64,000 nt of DNA from Chitinophaga tropicalis (GCF_009758205.1 NZ_WRXN01000001.1:1054001-1118000); one strand, 5' to 3'; counted from the stretch's first letter, positions 34,344 through 43,802 are shown. The notes: generated by a model not told the origin, from the sequence alone. Numbers and translations: made by a program.

Positions 34344-35106
34344 GCAGTAAACGTTTATCTGACAAGTGAATGGTTGCGGCTATTACAGCGTAGGAAGGAG
34401 CCATTATCCATCCTACAACAGGAATGAACATGGCCAGGTAGAAAACGATACCGTTGCCTAATGCGATGCCTCTGTGTGCTTTAATGAATGCTATGCTCTG
34501 CCGGGTACTGAGACGGTGGCGTTCGCAGCTGTAATCTACCATAGAGAAGCCGTAAAAGTAGCATTCCATGAAGAAGGCGCCCAGTGGTGTAATCCATCCT
34601 ACTATGGGTATGAATGACAGTATGATGAGCAGGAGCATGCAAATGGTCTGATACAGCATATTGCGCAGTGATATGCTGACGCCTCTTGCCATGTCTTTCA
34701 GGAACTGCTGTGCGCTGAAGGGGAAGTCACGGCGTTCGAGGATAGCTTCCGTCTTTTCTGAAAGGTAGGCAAAGAGTGGTGAGCCCAGTATGAGAAAGAG
34801 ATATTTATAGTACGAAAAATACAATAGCAGTATCATGATCCTGATGGAGAATCCCAGCAGGATGAACAGGAAGCTTACCCAGCTGCTTTCCAGGTCCTGT
34901 ATCCATATTTTTACGGGGAGGAGATTGAAAAGATATTCTACTACTTCACCTGAATAGCCCCACACGAAATAGCTGCCTGTCATGAAAAGCAGGCAATATA
35001 GGATACCTGGCACAAGTATCCACTTCCATAACTTGTGCTGCATGATGAATTGATGTGCTTTTCCGTAAGCCTGTATGGCTGCCAGAACTTCTCTGAATGA
35101 AAACAA
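34327..35106 (-). CDS. EI24 domain membrane protein (CysZ-like)
   Basis: A 259-residue membrane protein with about four to six hydrophobic segments (WILVPGILYCLLFMTGSYFVW, FLFILLGFSIRIMILLLYFSYYKYLFLILG, LLLIILSFIPIVG and GNGIVFYLAMFIPVVGWIM). The arrangement fits the EI24/CysZ family, some members of which move sulfate. The start codon read here is TTG, giving FSFREVLAAIQAYG. No ATG gives the N-terminal amphipathic part. It overlaps the downstream methyltransferase gene. Its substrate is unknown. Confidence 0.82.
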   Translation of the reverse strand: MFSFREVLAAIQAYGKAHQFIMQHKLWKWILVPGILYCLLFMTGSYFVWGYSGEVVEYLFNLLPVKIWIQDLESSWVSFLFILLGFSIRIMILLLYFSYYKYLFLILGSPLFAYLSEKTEAILERRDFPFSAQQFLKDMARGVSISLRNMLYQTICMLLLIILSFIPIVGWITPLGAFFMECYFYGFSMVDYSCERHRLSTRQSIAFIKAHRGIALGNGIVFYLAMFIPVVGWIMAPSYAVIAATIHLSDKRLLHGATW

Positions 35107-35213
35107 GATCCTGGAATTTTAGTGTTTAGTTATTCGCAATAAGCATTGATCCGGATTGTAAGTAACTAAAAAACGGCGGAACAATAGAAAAAAATGTGAC
35201 GGTATAAATAAAA

Positions 35214-35242
35214 AACCTGCCAGTCATTGTAACTGGCAGGTT
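35214..35242 (-). terminator. Terminator of the porP/sprF-type gene
   Basis: An 11-bp stem has arms AACCTGCCAGT at 35214-35224 and its complement at 35232-35242, followed on the minus strand by TTTTTATTTAT. It is 22 nt after the stop of the gene at 35265. Confidence 0.85.
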
Positions 35243-35264
35243 CTTTAATTGATGATCTGTTTTA

Positions 35265-36281
35265 TCAGAAGCGTGGACACAAGGTCCTGTATTTGTTGCC
35301 GTCGTTGCGTTTCCTGATGTAGATCAGTGATAATTCTACGCCACCACGGTAGTTAGAAGCGGGTTTCAGGGAAGAAACGTTCATATCGTAAGATAATCCC
35401 ATCTGGAAGCCGTTTATTTCAAGGCCAACGTAAGGGTTGATCGCATCTTTCAGGCGGTACCAGCTACCCAGGTAGAAGGTAGTGGGATTGTCGTCATCGC
35501 CGTTCAGGTTAAAGCCATAAGCGCCGCCAAAAGCAACTTCAGATGCGGTGCTTTGTTTCATGTACAGGGCGCTTACGTGAATGCGGTTGCTGCCGTTTAC
35601 AGGGAACGAGCCTCCGCCGTGGGCAGTATACCTGGCGGTGAGCCTGTTGTTATTCTTTGCCATGAAGGTCTCTGTAGGCTGTGTGATATGATAGAAGGAA
35701 GCGCCCGCATAGATGTTGGAAGCTTCGCCTACAAGGCCGTTATAGAGGATACCGATGTTCGGATCCAGGTAAGAGATGGTAGGATTTACGAAGGTTTCGC
35801 CACTGGGAATAGCAGGGTTATATCCGTCGTTATCTATCTGGTTCTCGAATACCAGTTTGGTCTGATCGAGGCGTTTCGACACGTATGTAGCCTGCAGGCC
35901 AATAGCCAGGGTATGATTTCCTTCCGGGTCGAGACCTTTATGGTAAGCGGTACTGAAGCTCAGGTAGGTAGAAGTGAGTGCACCGCCGCCGGTCCTGTCG
36001 TACATCGCCATTACGCCTACGCCCCAGATGTCTGTATATGAAATTACATTTTTCAGTATCTGAAAATCTACAGCAGCTGTTCCTGTGGTGAAGGGAGTGG
36101 AGATGCTTCTCCATTGTGAACGATAGTTACCGGAAACGCGGAAATCGCCGGAAAAAAGACCCGTGAATGCCGGATTAAGAGTGAGAGGCGAAGCAAAGAA
36201 CTGCGAAAAATGCGGGTCCTGGGCCTTCGCCGGGTTCATCAGATAAAGGGCAATAGTGAAAAACAGCAACACTTTTTTCAT
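35265..36281 (-). CDS. PorP/SprF family type IX secretion membrane protein
   Basis: A 338-residue outer membrane beta-barrel of the PorP/SprF family. The signal peptide (LLFFTIALYLMNPAKAQ) precedes DPHFSQFFASPLTLNPAFTGLF, the family hallmark, and RVSGNYRSQW. The barrel strands continue to LSLIYIRKRN. Family members are partners of large SprB/gliding adhesin-type cargo proteins, but no such adhesin is present here. The frame opens at 36353, but the ATG at 36281 gives the signal peptide. It belongs with gldA, gldJ, porU and porV in the broader secretion/gliding set. Confidence 0.93.
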   Translation of the reverse strand: MKKVLLFFTIALYLMNPAKAQDPHFSQFFASPLTLNPAFTGLFSGDFRVSGNYRSQWRSISTPFTTGTAAVDFQILKNVISYTDIWGVGVMAMYDRTGGGALTSTYLSFSTAYHKGLDPEGNHTLAIGLQATYVSKRLDQTKLVFENQIDNDGYNPAIPSGETFVNPTISYLDPNIGILYNGLVGEASNIYAGASFYHITQPTETFMAKNNNRLTARYTAHGGGSFPVNGSNRIHVSALYMKQSTASEVAFGGAYGFNLNGDDDNPTTFYLGSWYRLKDAINPYVGLEINGFQMGLSYDMNVSSLKPASNYRGGVELSLIYIRKRNDGNKYRTLCPRF

Positions 36282-36483
36282 AAAACAATACTTATATAGT
36301 ATAGGGTTTCTCATGGTTCCGTGTGAAGGTACACAATGCTCCTCATATTCCAAATTAAAATATATAAGGGCACAGGTGAGAAATCCCTAAAGTGTTATGA
36401 ATGAATAACTAATCAGATCAGTTTTATTTGGTTGACTTTCATTCGCTGTTGCCTGACGGCCCTTTCTGTCGGATTTTGGTTTT

Positions 36484-37137
36484 TTACTGTTGAAGTTTGT
36501 TACCGAAAGCAAGATCGCCGGCGTCACCTAATCCGGGAACAATGTATCCTTTTGCGGTCAGTTCGTCGTCAATATCACCCGCCCAGATGCTGAGGTTATT
36601 GCCTGCATGTCTTTGAACATATTCAATTCCTACGGTACAGGCGATAGCCACTACAAGGTGAATATGTCTGGGTTTGCCGATGCTTTGCAGGTGCTCTATG
36701 GTTTTTACCAGGGAAGCGCCTGTGGCCAGCATAGGGTCAGATAATATGACAACCTGGTCTTCTATTGAAGGGCTGGATACATATTCCAGGCTGATATCAA
36801 ATGAGCCGTCATGGTTATGCTTGCGGTAAGCCGAAATAAACGCATGATCTGCTTTGTCAAAATAATGCAATAGTCCCTGATGGAGGGCTAGTCCTGCTCT
36901 CAGGATGGTAGCCAGCACAGGTTGTTGTTTGAGGACCCTGCAGTTGGCGATGCCCAGCGGGGTCTGGACTTCTTTCTCTTCGTATTCCAACGTTTTACTT
37001 ATTTCATAAGCGGCTATCTCACCCAATCTTTCCATATTCCGCCTGAAGCGCATACGGTCTGTCTGGATTTCCATACTCCGGATCTCACTTAACCAGTCTC
37101 CTACTAACGAATTGGTGCTACTAAGATTAATAATCAT
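36484..37137 (-). CDS. upp: Uracil phosphoribosyltransferase
   Basis: A 217-residue pyrimidine-salvage enzyme that makes UMP from uracil and PRPP. The PRPP-binding segment is VVILSDPMLATGASLVKTIE. Uracil recognition is at the C-terminal GDAGDLAFG. It is full length. Upstream on the minus strand, the sequence GTATTTTG ends 5 nt before the ATG, resembling the -7 element (one base short), so it may be another nearly leaderless gene. Confidence 0.97.
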   Translation of the reverse strand: MIINLSSTNSLVGDWLSEIRSMEIQTDRMRFRRNMERLGEIAAYEISKTLEYEEKEVQTPLGIANCRVLKQQPVLATILRAGLALHQGLLHYFDKADHAFISAYRKHNHDGSFDISLEYVSSPSIEDQVVILSDPMLATGASLVKTIEHLQSIGKPRHIHLVVAIACTVGIEYVQRHAGNNLSIWAGDIDDELTAKGYIVPGLGDAGDLAFGNKLQQ

Positions 37138-37242
37138 ATGCGCAAAATACCAATTTTTTCAGAGCTGTAGGCAGGAAATAACAATAAAGTAACGAAACAT
37201 AACGGGTGTTGGCAGATTATTAAAACCCGGCGGGAAAAAGAA

Positions 37243-37263
37243 GGGCCGGCCAGCGGCCGGCCC
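37243..37263 (-). terminator. Terminator of the VWA gene at 37324
   Basis: A 9-bp perfect GC stem has arms GGGCCGGCC at 37243-37251 and its complement at 37255-37263, with loop AGC. On the minus strand it is followed by TTCTTTTTCCC. It is about 60 nt after the gene stop. Confidence 0.8.
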
Positions 37264-37323
37264 TGAATAAAAGGTTTTGGGATGGCTGACCACTGGTCAG
37301 CCGGAATAATGGAAGAAGGCCGG

Positions 37324-39213
37324 TTAATGGATGATCTGCGCCTTTTTGACCAACTGTATAAATTCTGCCCGGTAACCTTCAGTATCGGTACCTCTGGCAT
37401 TCTGAGCAAGGCTCAGCACCTGTTCGTAGCTGGCATTGCCTTTATGTGTGGAGTTGCGGAGCAGTAATCCGAATCCTGCAACTGCGGCGGCCATACGGAA
37501 ATCTTCCGGTGTCTGTGTTATATCCTGTATCTGCCAGTTCAGCACTTTGGTGAGCAGCTGGCTCTTAGCTTCCCGGGGATCTTTATACCGGAGCTTAATG
37601 GTAAGCGCTTCTGGAGAGAAGGTTTTGACAGGGAGGTTCTGCTGATATTTCAGCGGATCTACTGCGGGTTGTCCTTCATTGCCGGCACCGGCGGGGATGA
37701 TCTCATAGAGGGCGGTCACGGTGTGACCCGCGCCCATATCGCCGGCGTCCTTTTTATCGTCGTTGAAGTCTTCATTGTTCAGCATCCTGTTTTCATAACC
37801 CACGAGGCGGTAAGACTTCACATACTTAGGGTTGAACTCTATCTGCAGTTTTACATCTTTCGCTACCGTGAACAGCGTGCCGCCAAATTCGGTGACGAAT
37901 GTACGGCGGGCTTCTTCGAAATTGTCTATATAGGCATAGTTACCATTTCCCTTATCTGCCAGCAGCTCCAGTTTATTGTCCTTGTAGTTACCCATACCAA
38001 AGCCGAGGACTGACAGGAAGATGCCTTTTTCCCGCTCTGTTTCAATGATACGCTGGAGGTCGCCATCGCTGGAAACCCCTACGTTAAAGTCGCCATCTGT
38101 AGCCAGTATCACCCTGTTATTTCCATTCTTCAGCAGGTTTTCTGCGGCGGTCTTATAGGCCAGCAGGATACCTGCTCCGCCGGCTGTGGAGCCGCCTGCT
38201 TCCAGTTTGTCCAAAGCATCGAGGATGGCGGTTTTATCTTTACCTGAAGTTGATGGCAGTACCAACCCGGCAGCACCGGCATACACCGCTATCGCTACTT
38301 TATCTTCTTCTCTTAATTGAGCTACCAGGGCTTTCAGCGCCTGCTTTACCAGCGGCAGCTTGTTAGGATCGCTCATAGAACCGGACACATCGATCAGGAA
38401 GACCAGGTTAGACGCCGGCAGGGATTCTTTTTCAACAGTCTTTCCTTTCAGTGCAATGCGTACCAGCTGATGGGCCAGAGCCCAGGGGCAGCTGGCCATA
38501 TCTGCATAGATGGCTACAGGATCTTTCCCGGTGGGATTTTTATACTCATAATCGAAGTAGTTGATCATTTCTTCCACTCTCACAGCATCAGCAGGAGGAA
38601 GGTTCCCGTTGTTCAGATAGCGTCTTACATTGCTGTAGGAAGCACGGTCTACGTCTATAGAGAAAGTGCTGAGCGGCTGATCTTTAGCGGTATGGAAGAT
38701 GTTCTCGTTGATAGGACTGTAATCTTCCGTGTTATAGTTCGTGTTGGGGGGAAGGGTCCTGTATCCGCGGATAGCAACGCCGGAAGCCCTGCCTGCCAGA
38801 GCACCTGTTATTGCCTGCTTTTGCATGGGCGCATAACCGGTTACCACTATTTCCTGCATAGGAGCCGGGTCACCTTTAGCATCCATGATAGTGCGCTGCT
38901 TTACCTCTTTGAGCCTCAGGTCCCGTTTAAGAGTGAGCTGCAGCGTCTTATCGGCCGGGTTTAGCTGTACGGAATCCGGCAGGTAACCATTGCAGCTGAT
39001 ATAGATCATTGTTTTTTCTGTGGGGACTGCCAGTTTGAACTGCCCCTTTGCATTTGTGACTGCTTTTGTATTGTTCCCTGTGCGGAGGGCTACCACGGCC
39101 CCTGTTAGCGGAGAATGGGACCTGTTGTCTTTAACTGTACCCTCAATGCTGCGCTGGGCCTGTACTTCCAGGCTGATAAATGCTGCGAGTATAAGGAAGA
39201 GATATTTTTGCAT
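37324..39213 (-). CDS. Secreted VWA protein with SusC-like N-terminus (YfbK type)
   Basis: A 629-residue protein. The signal peptide ends QAQ. Residues about 20-95 form a carboxypeptidase-D regulatory-like domain (IEGTVKDNRSHSPLTGAVV). Residues about 120-150 read QEIVVTGYAPMQKQAITGALAGRASGV, which strongly resembles the start of SusC/TonB-dependent receptor plugs. Next come a YfbK N-terminal-type region (STFSIDVDRASYSNVRRYLN), a VWA domain with MIDAS DVSGSMSD, and a C-terminal DUF3520-type region. Its function is unknown, and surface metal-dependent protein binding is likely. Confidence 0.88.
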   Translation of the reverse strand: MQKYLFLILAAFISLEVQAQRSIEGTVKDNRSHSPLTGAVVALRTGNNTKAVTNAKGQFKLAVPTEKTMIYISCNGYLPDSVQLNPADKTLQLTLKRDLRLKEVKQRTIMDAKGDPAPMQEIVVTGYAPMQKQAITGALAGRASGVAIRGYRTLPPNTNYNTEDYSPINENIFHTAKDQPLSTFSIDVDRASYSNVRRYLNNGNLPPADAVRVEEMINYFDYEYKNPTGKDPVAIYADMASCPWALAHQLVRIALKGKTVEKESLPASNLVFLIDVSGSMSDPNKLPLVKQALKALVAQLREEDKVAIAVYAGAAGLVLPSTSGKDKTAILDALDKLEAGGSTAGGAGILLAYKTAAENLLKNGNNRVILATDGDFNVGVSSDGDLQRIIETEREKGIFLSVLGFGMGNYKDNKLELLADKGNGNYAYIDNFEEARRTFVTEFGGTLFTVAKDVKLQIEFNPKYVKSYRLVGYENRMLNNEDFNDDKKDAGDMGAGHTVTALYEIIPAGAGNEGQPAVDPLKYQQNLPVKTFSPEALTIKLRYKDPREAKSQLLTKVLNWQIQDITQTPEDFRMAAAVAGFGLLLRNSTHKGNASYEQVLSLAQNARGTDTEGYRAEFIQLVKKAQIIH

Positions 39214-39284
39214 AGCGCGTTAATTTTAATCTGCCTGTATGATGCATATCATGCTCCTGATTCCATAAAAGGCAGCAAAAAAAA

Positions 39285-39313
39285 TTGGGGTTAATCCACA
39301 TTATTTACTTTTG
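39285..39313 (+). promoter_or_regulatory. Promoter of anmK
   Basis: TTG at 39285-39287 is followed after 18 nt by TACTTTTG at 39306-39313, a full -7 match. The ATG at 39311 lies within the -7 element, so the true start must be the ATG at 39329. Confidence 0.72.
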
Positions 39314-39328
39314 CACAAATTTTACGGC

Positions 39329-40420
39329 ATGGTATATAATGTAATAGGTGTATCCTCAGGCAGTTCTCTGGCCGGCTTGGACCTGGTTTTTACTGCCCTG
39401 ACGGAAGTAAGGGGCAAATGGGAATACGAGATCAGGGCGGCAGTGCGACTGCCATACACCCCTGAATGGGAAGAAAAACTGAGTGGAGCTGCAGATCTTC
39501 CTGCAAGGGACTATATGTTGCTGCACAGTGAGTACGGGCATTTTACAGGACATGCCATAAAGTCGTTCATTCACGATAATCAACTGGACCACCAGGTCCA
39601 CTTCATAGTAACCCATGGACATACTATATTCCATGTGCCTTCTCAGAAAATGACCGCACAACTGGGAGATGGCGCCGCCATTGCTGCTGTGACCGGTCTT
39701 TCTGTGATCAGTGACCTGCGGGCTATGGACGTAGCACTGGGAGGGAAAGGAGCACCACTTTTTCCACTGGCAGAACAATTGCTTTTCCCGGATTTCACTT
39801 ACCGGTTAAACCTGGGGGAAAATGCAACGCTGGCAGCTCAGCTGAATGGAGCTTTCGCAGCCTTTGATATCTGCCCCTGCAATTATATACTGGATTCACT
39901 GGCAGCTACCCTGGGCCGTGCATATGATGAAGACGGGCAACTGGCTGCAGGCGGCGTTACAGACGCTCCGTTGCTGGAATCACTAAACGGGCTGGCATTT
40001 TACAGAGAAAGTTATCCGCGTACAATAGCTTCAAAATTTGGTACGGGGACAGTATTACCACTTATACAGAAGCATCAGCTTTCTACGCAGGGTAAGCTGA
40101 ATACCTATGTAAAGCATATTGCAGCACAGATAGCGGGTACGCTTGGCAGCCTTCAGCAGGATAAAACGCAGGAGGCGCCTGCAACGCTGCTGTTGACAGG
40201 TGGCGGGATCTTTAATGGTTTCCTTATAAAAAGTATACAGGAAGCATTACAACCTTTGAATATTACTATTACAATACCTGAAGAACCAACCAGTAAATTC
40301 CGTACGCCATTGATGGTGGCTTTGCTGGGCGCATTACGCTGGAGGCAGGAAACAAATGCTTTTGCATCTGTGACAGGAGCTGAGAAAGACAGTGTGGGCG
40401 GGGCTTTATGGGCTATCTGA
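39329..40420 (+). CDS. anmK: Anhydro-N-acetylmuramic acid kinase
   Basis: A 363-residue kinase that phosphorylates and opens 1,6-anhydro-MurNAc in peptidoglycan recycling. The N-terminal ATPase-type motif is VIGVSSGSSLAGLDLV. Other motifs are VTHGHTIFH, QLGDGAAIAA and LLTGGGIFNGFLI. The start at 39329 is chosen over 39311 because the latter ATG lies in the -7 element. The gene is monocistronic, with a terminator at 40428-40464. Confidence 0.93.
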   Translation: MVYNVIGVSSGSSLAGLDLVFTALTEVRGKWEYEIRAAVRLPYTPEWEEKLSGAADLPARDYMLLHSEYGHFTGHAIKSFIHDNQLDHQVHFIVTHGHTIFHVPSQKMTAQLGDGAAIAAVTGLSVISDLRAMDVALGGKGAPLFPLAEQLLFPDFTYRLNLGENATLAAQLNGAFAAFDICPCNYILDSLAATLGRAYDEDGQLAAGGVTDAPLLESLNGLAFYRESYPRTIASKFGTGTVLPLIQKHQLSTQGKLNTYVKHIAAQIAGTLGSLQQDKTQEAPATLLLTGGGIFNGFLIKSIQEALQPLNITITIPEEPTSKFRTPLMVALLGALRWRQETNAFASVTGAEKDSVGGALWAI

Positions 40421-40427
40421 TTAAAAG

Positions 40428-40464
40428 TTTTTATCAGGGCATTTATTAAAATGCCCTGATAAAA
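40428..40464. terminator. Bidirectional terminator anmK / ade
   Basis: A 14-bp stem has arms at 40429-40442 and 40451-40464 (core TATCAGGGCAT), with T/A runs on both sides. It separates the convergent anmK and adenine deaminase genes. Confidence 0.85.
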
Positions 40465-40469
40465 TGTTC

Positions 40470-42104
40470 TTATACAACTGAAGTAAAACTAAAATTATCT
40501 CCGTCAAACAACCCCAGATCGCTCAGCTTCAGGTGTGGAATAACCAGCAGCGCCATAAATGATAATGTCATGAAAGGTGCGTCCAGTTTACTTCCCAGGG
40601 CTTTTGCCGCTTTGTCCAGTTCAGAATAACGTGCTGCTACTTCATAGCCGTCAAGATTGCTCATCAGGCCTGCTACAGGCAATGGCAATACATCTGCTTT
40701 CCCGTTACTTACTACGCTTACCCCGCCTTTATGTGCTATCACAGCATTGATGGCAAGGCTGATGCTTTCATCGTCTGCACCAACGGCAATAATATTATGA
40801 CTGTCATGTGCTACGGAAGACGCGATGGCGCCTTGTTTAAATCCGAAGTTCTTAATGAATGCAAGTGCTGCGGGAGCCTGTCTGTAACGGTTCACTACAG
40901 CCAGTTTCAGGATATCTTTTTCTACAGAGGAACGTATTTCACCGTTGGTGACAGATAATGTTTCCTGCAGGCTGTTGGTGATGAGCTGTCCGTCCAGTGC
41001 TTCAATAACTTTCACTGTAACGCTGTTTCCGCCAGCGGGTATACGAAGGCTGTCAGCATTTATCGGCGCGCAGTCAAAGTTGTTGATAACAGGCGCTATG
41101 ACTGAATCGATCAATGTTTTACCATTGCGGGCTACAGCCTTTCCGTTGATGTAGGTAGTGAGGATATTGAAAGAGGTGGTGTTATCTATCACAATGAAAT
41201 CTGCCGGATCTCCGGTTCTGAGTAGCCCTGTTGGTATCCTGTAATGCAGTACGGGGTTCACACATGCAGCGCGCAGCACTTTGAAGAGATCAATGTTGAG
41301 GGCCAGCGCTCTTTTTACAAGCACGTTGATATGCCCTTCCACGAGGTTGTCAGGATGTTTGTCATCACTGCAGAACATGATCTTTTCAGGATGGTCGTTC
41401 AGCAGGTGTATCAGGGCATTGAAGTTGCGTGCTGCACTACCTTCACGGATAAGGATGTGCATACCGTGCTGCAGTTTGTCCATTGCTTCTTCTGCGGTAA
41501 AGCATTCATGATCTGTGCTGATGCCTGCATCAATATATTGTTTTGCGGCATCGCCACGGAGGCCGGGAGCGTGGCCATCCACCGGTTTACCTGCTTTTTT
41601 TGATGCCGCTATTTTAGCCATTACATCCGGTTGCTGGTGCAGTACGCCGGGAAAGTTCATCATTTCTGTCAGGTAGAGCACTTCGGGTTTCTGCAGTAGT
41701 GCTTCCACATCTTCTACTGTAACGGTGGCGCCTGCTGTTTCGAAGGTGGTGGCAGGCACGCAGGAGGGAGCGCCGAAGCAGAAGCGGAAAGGAACTGTTT
41801 TGCCATTCTCCAGCATGTATTCCACTCCCTGTACACCCAGTACGTTCGCAATTTCGTGAGGGTCGGAAACCGTTGCTACCGTACCATGTACTACTGCCAG
41901 GCGTGCAAACTGGGAAGGCGTAAGCATAGAGCTTTCCACATGCACATGCGCGTCAATGAACCCGGGCAGGAGATACTGATTGTAGGTGGCTGCATCTTCG
42001 GTGATGCTGCTGATACGGCCGTTCTCAACCACTACAGTAGCGGGATAGATCCTTTGTTGCAGTATGTCTATCAGGTTGCCGGAAATGCTGAAAGTATCTG
42101 TCAT
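40470..42104 (-). CDS. ade: Adenine deaminase
   Basis: A 544-residue metal-dependent amidohydrolase that converts adenine to hypoxanthine. The N-terminal metal motif is GFIDAHVHVESSML. Others are DGHAPGLRG, ISTDHECFTAEEA and MFCSDDKHPDNL, and the C-terminal domain includes SSVAHDSHNIIAVG, typical of bacterial Ade. The frame is open to 42176, but the ATG at 42104 (MTDTFSISGNLID) avoids overlap with the upstream WYL gene and matches the family start. It follows the WYL regulator by 22 bp and is probably in the same operon. Confidence 0.95.
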   Translation of the reverse strand: MTDTFSISGNLIDILQQRIYPATVVVENGRISSITEDAATYNQYLLPGFIDAHVHVESSMLTPSQFARLAVVHGTVATVSDPHEIANVLGVQGVEYMLENGKTVPFRFCFGAPSCVPATTFETAGATVTVEDVEALLQKPEVLYLTEMMNFPGVLHQQPDVMAKIAASKKAGKPVDGHAPGLRGDAAKQYIDAGISTDHECFTAEEAMDKLQHGMHILIREGSAARNFNALIHLLNDHPEKIMFCSDDKHPDNLVEGHINVLVKRALALNIDLFKVLRAACVNPVLHYRIPTGLLRTGDPADFIVIDNTTSFNILTTYINGKAVARNGKTLIDSVIAPVINNFDCAPINADSLRIPAGGNSVTVKVIEALDGQLITNSLQETLSVTNGEIRSSVEKDILKLAVVNRYRQAPAALAFIKNFGFKQGAIASSVAHDSHNIIAVGADDESISLAINAVIAHKGGVSVVSNGKADVLPLPVAGLMSNLDGYEVAARYSELDKAAKALGSKLDAPFMTLSFMALLVIPHLKLSDLGLFDGDNFSFTSVV

Positions 42105-42126
42105 GTCGGGAATGTTTTTAAGATGA

Positions 42127-43128
42127 TCAATAGCGCTGTACCATCGCCCTGGCCTCTTCAGCGATCTTTGAGGCAAGGTGTTCAGGCTGTAATACTTTTA
42201 CGTTGGCCCCATAGCTGAGCAGTAACATCTGCAGTTCATGATTAATGACAAGATGCAGTGATACACGGCATTCCTTGTCGTTGTCTGATTCTATCTGCTG
42301 AGAGGGATGGATAGGTTGTGATTTGATGTATTTGCCCTGTAAGGGTGTGAAGGAAAGCACAACTTTTTCCGGTTCTCCCTGTGGCACGGTTACGCCTATT
42401 GCATGCTGGTAATAGCTGGCATCATCAAAGTTTTTCTGGTCGAATGTTTTGCCTGTAGGCCAGATATCTACTATCCTGTCCAGCGCAAAGGTGAGCAGGG
42501 TCCCGCCTTTGGCTTTCTGGCTTTTGCCTATCAGGTAAAAACGGTATTGATATTCCCGCAGGTGATAGGGTTCTACCCAGTGTTCTTTAGGTTCGTTCCT
42601 GTCAAAGCTCTGGTAGGAAATGCGGATTACTTCCAGGCCTTTGATGGCATCTACAATAAAAGGGATGTGTGAAGCGCCTTTGTATTGTGTAGCGCGTGCA
42701 AAGCGGATCAGGCCTTTGTGCTCAAGCACTTCCCTGTTCTTTTTGAGGCTATGTGCAATTTTCAGAATGGTATCTTCAAACTGTTCTATTACAGGCAGGC
42801 TGCGGAACTGTTCGAGGATGCCAATGGCAATTTCCAGTCCTTCAAGATCTGCTTCATCAATAGGCAGGCTGTTGATGGAGTAAGTTTCATCTTCGTAACG
42901 GTATGTCTTTGAACTACGGTCATAAAGAATAGGGGCCTTATAGTTAAGGTCCGGGTCATGCCTCATGTCCTGTATGTCTTTCTGTATGGTACGTACGGAG
43001 ATTGTTGCGTCCATTTTAGCGGAAACATATTCAATGAGGTCTTCGAGGGTGGGTTTTCTCAAGCGTTTGTTGCGTAGCCGTTCGTCTATCCACCGGTAAC
43101 GCGAAACAGCATCCTTATTCTTAGGCAT
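42127..43128 (-). CDS. WYL-domain transcriptional regulator (YafY type)
   Basis: A 333-residue regulator. It has an N-terminal winged helix (RYRWIDERLRNKRLRKPTLEDLIEYVSAKMDATISVRTIQKDIQDM), a WYL domain with the motif EVIRISYQSFDRNEPKEHWVEPYHLREYQYRFYLIG (the typical WYL triad reads RFYLIG here), and a C-terminal extension. WYL proteins sense ligands such as nucleotides or nucleic acid. It is immediately upstream of adenine deaminase on the same strand and divergent from the hypothetical gene at 43227, either of which may be its target. Confidence 0.9.
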   Translation of the reverse strand: MPKNKDAVSRYRWIDERLRNKRLRKPTLEDLIEYVSAKMDATISVRTIQKDIQDMRHDPDLNYKAPILYDRSSKTYRYEDETYSINSLPIDEADLEGLEIAIGILEQFRSLPVIEQFEDTILKIAHSLKKNREVLEHKGLIRFARATQYKGASHIPFIVDAIKGLEVIRISYQSFDRNEPKEHWVEPYHLREYQYRFYLIGKSQKAKGGTLLTFALDRIVDIWPTGKTFDQKNFDDASYYQHAIGVTVPQGEPEKVVLSFTPLQGKYIKSQPIHPSQQIESDNDKECRVSLHLVINHELQMLLLSYGANVKVLQPEHLASKIAEEARAMVQRY

Positions 43129-43194
43129 GCATAGAATTTTAGAGGTTAAAAATAGTTAAAATTCGCTACGCAAATCCCCTGCGTTTTGGCCTTA

Positions 43195-43202
43195 TACCTT
43201 TG
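43195..43202 (+). promoter_or_regulatory. -7 element TACCTTTG of the gene at 43227
   Basis: A full TAnnTTTG match lies 24 nt upstream of the ATG. No TTTG is present 17-23 nt upstream. The WYL regulator gene diverges from the same 98-bp gap. Confidence 0.5.
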
Positions 43203-43226
43203 TATCGTTATCAATAATTAACCGGT

Positions 43227-43802
43227 ATGAACAAAACAAACACCGCTACCGTAACATCAACACAGGCTATTTCAGTGAGCCAGATCATCCTTGATGAATC
43301 TAACTTCCTAACGCTCTGGGGCCAGGTAAAGAAGGATGATGGCTGGCACCGTTGCGATTTTGTAACCACATATGAAACGTTGAACACCATGTTGCGTTAT
43401 GTGCAGGACAGGAGTGATGCTGTACAGATGACTATTGTTCAGAAGCTGGAACATATGGGCCAGAATCCTGATCTGATAGACCTGGAAGCTGAGCTTGGCT
43501 CTCCCGTATTGTTCGATAACATGTATTTCCGCCTGACCCGCCCGGGTTACCGTGAAGAGGGCGCCTGGATAGAATACACGGATGGCGAGTGTTATTACAT
43601 TGATGATGTATTGCCCATGCCTGCTGCCAGGGAGCAACAGTATGTGAAAAAGATAGATCACTGTATGGATATGCTTCGTAAGAGCTATGAGCTTTACCTG
43701 GGCTACCTGGAACTTGATTTTGAAGAAGATACTGCCCGGCAGAAAGCTGACCTGGCAGACGATCTGAAATATACTCTGGCATATTATGCCTGGAAAATGT
43801 AG
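43227..43802 (+). CDS. Hypothetical protein (191 aa)
   Basis: I do not recognise this protein. It is soluble and acidic, has no signal peptide, and begins with a Thr/Ser/Asn-rich stretch (about 1-18). This is followed by SQIILDESNFLTLWGQVKKDDGWHRCDFV, a mid-region with MTIVQKLEHMGQNPDLIDL, an aromatic segment (GAWIEYTDGECYYIDDVLPMP) and a helical, acidic C-terminus ending YYAWKM. The two cysteines near residues 48 and 127 are not in a clear motif. Divergence from the WYL regulator suggests it could be controlled by it. Confidence 0.75.
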   Translation: MNKTNTATVTSTQAISVSQIILDESNFLTLWGQVKKDDGWHRCDFVTTYETLNTMLRYVQDRSDAVQMTIVQKLEHMGQNPDLIDLEAELGSPVLFDNMYFRLTRPGYREEGAWIEYTDGECYYIDDVLPMPAAREQQYVKKIDHCMDMLRKSYELYLGYLELDFEEDTARQKADLADDLKYTLAYYAWKM

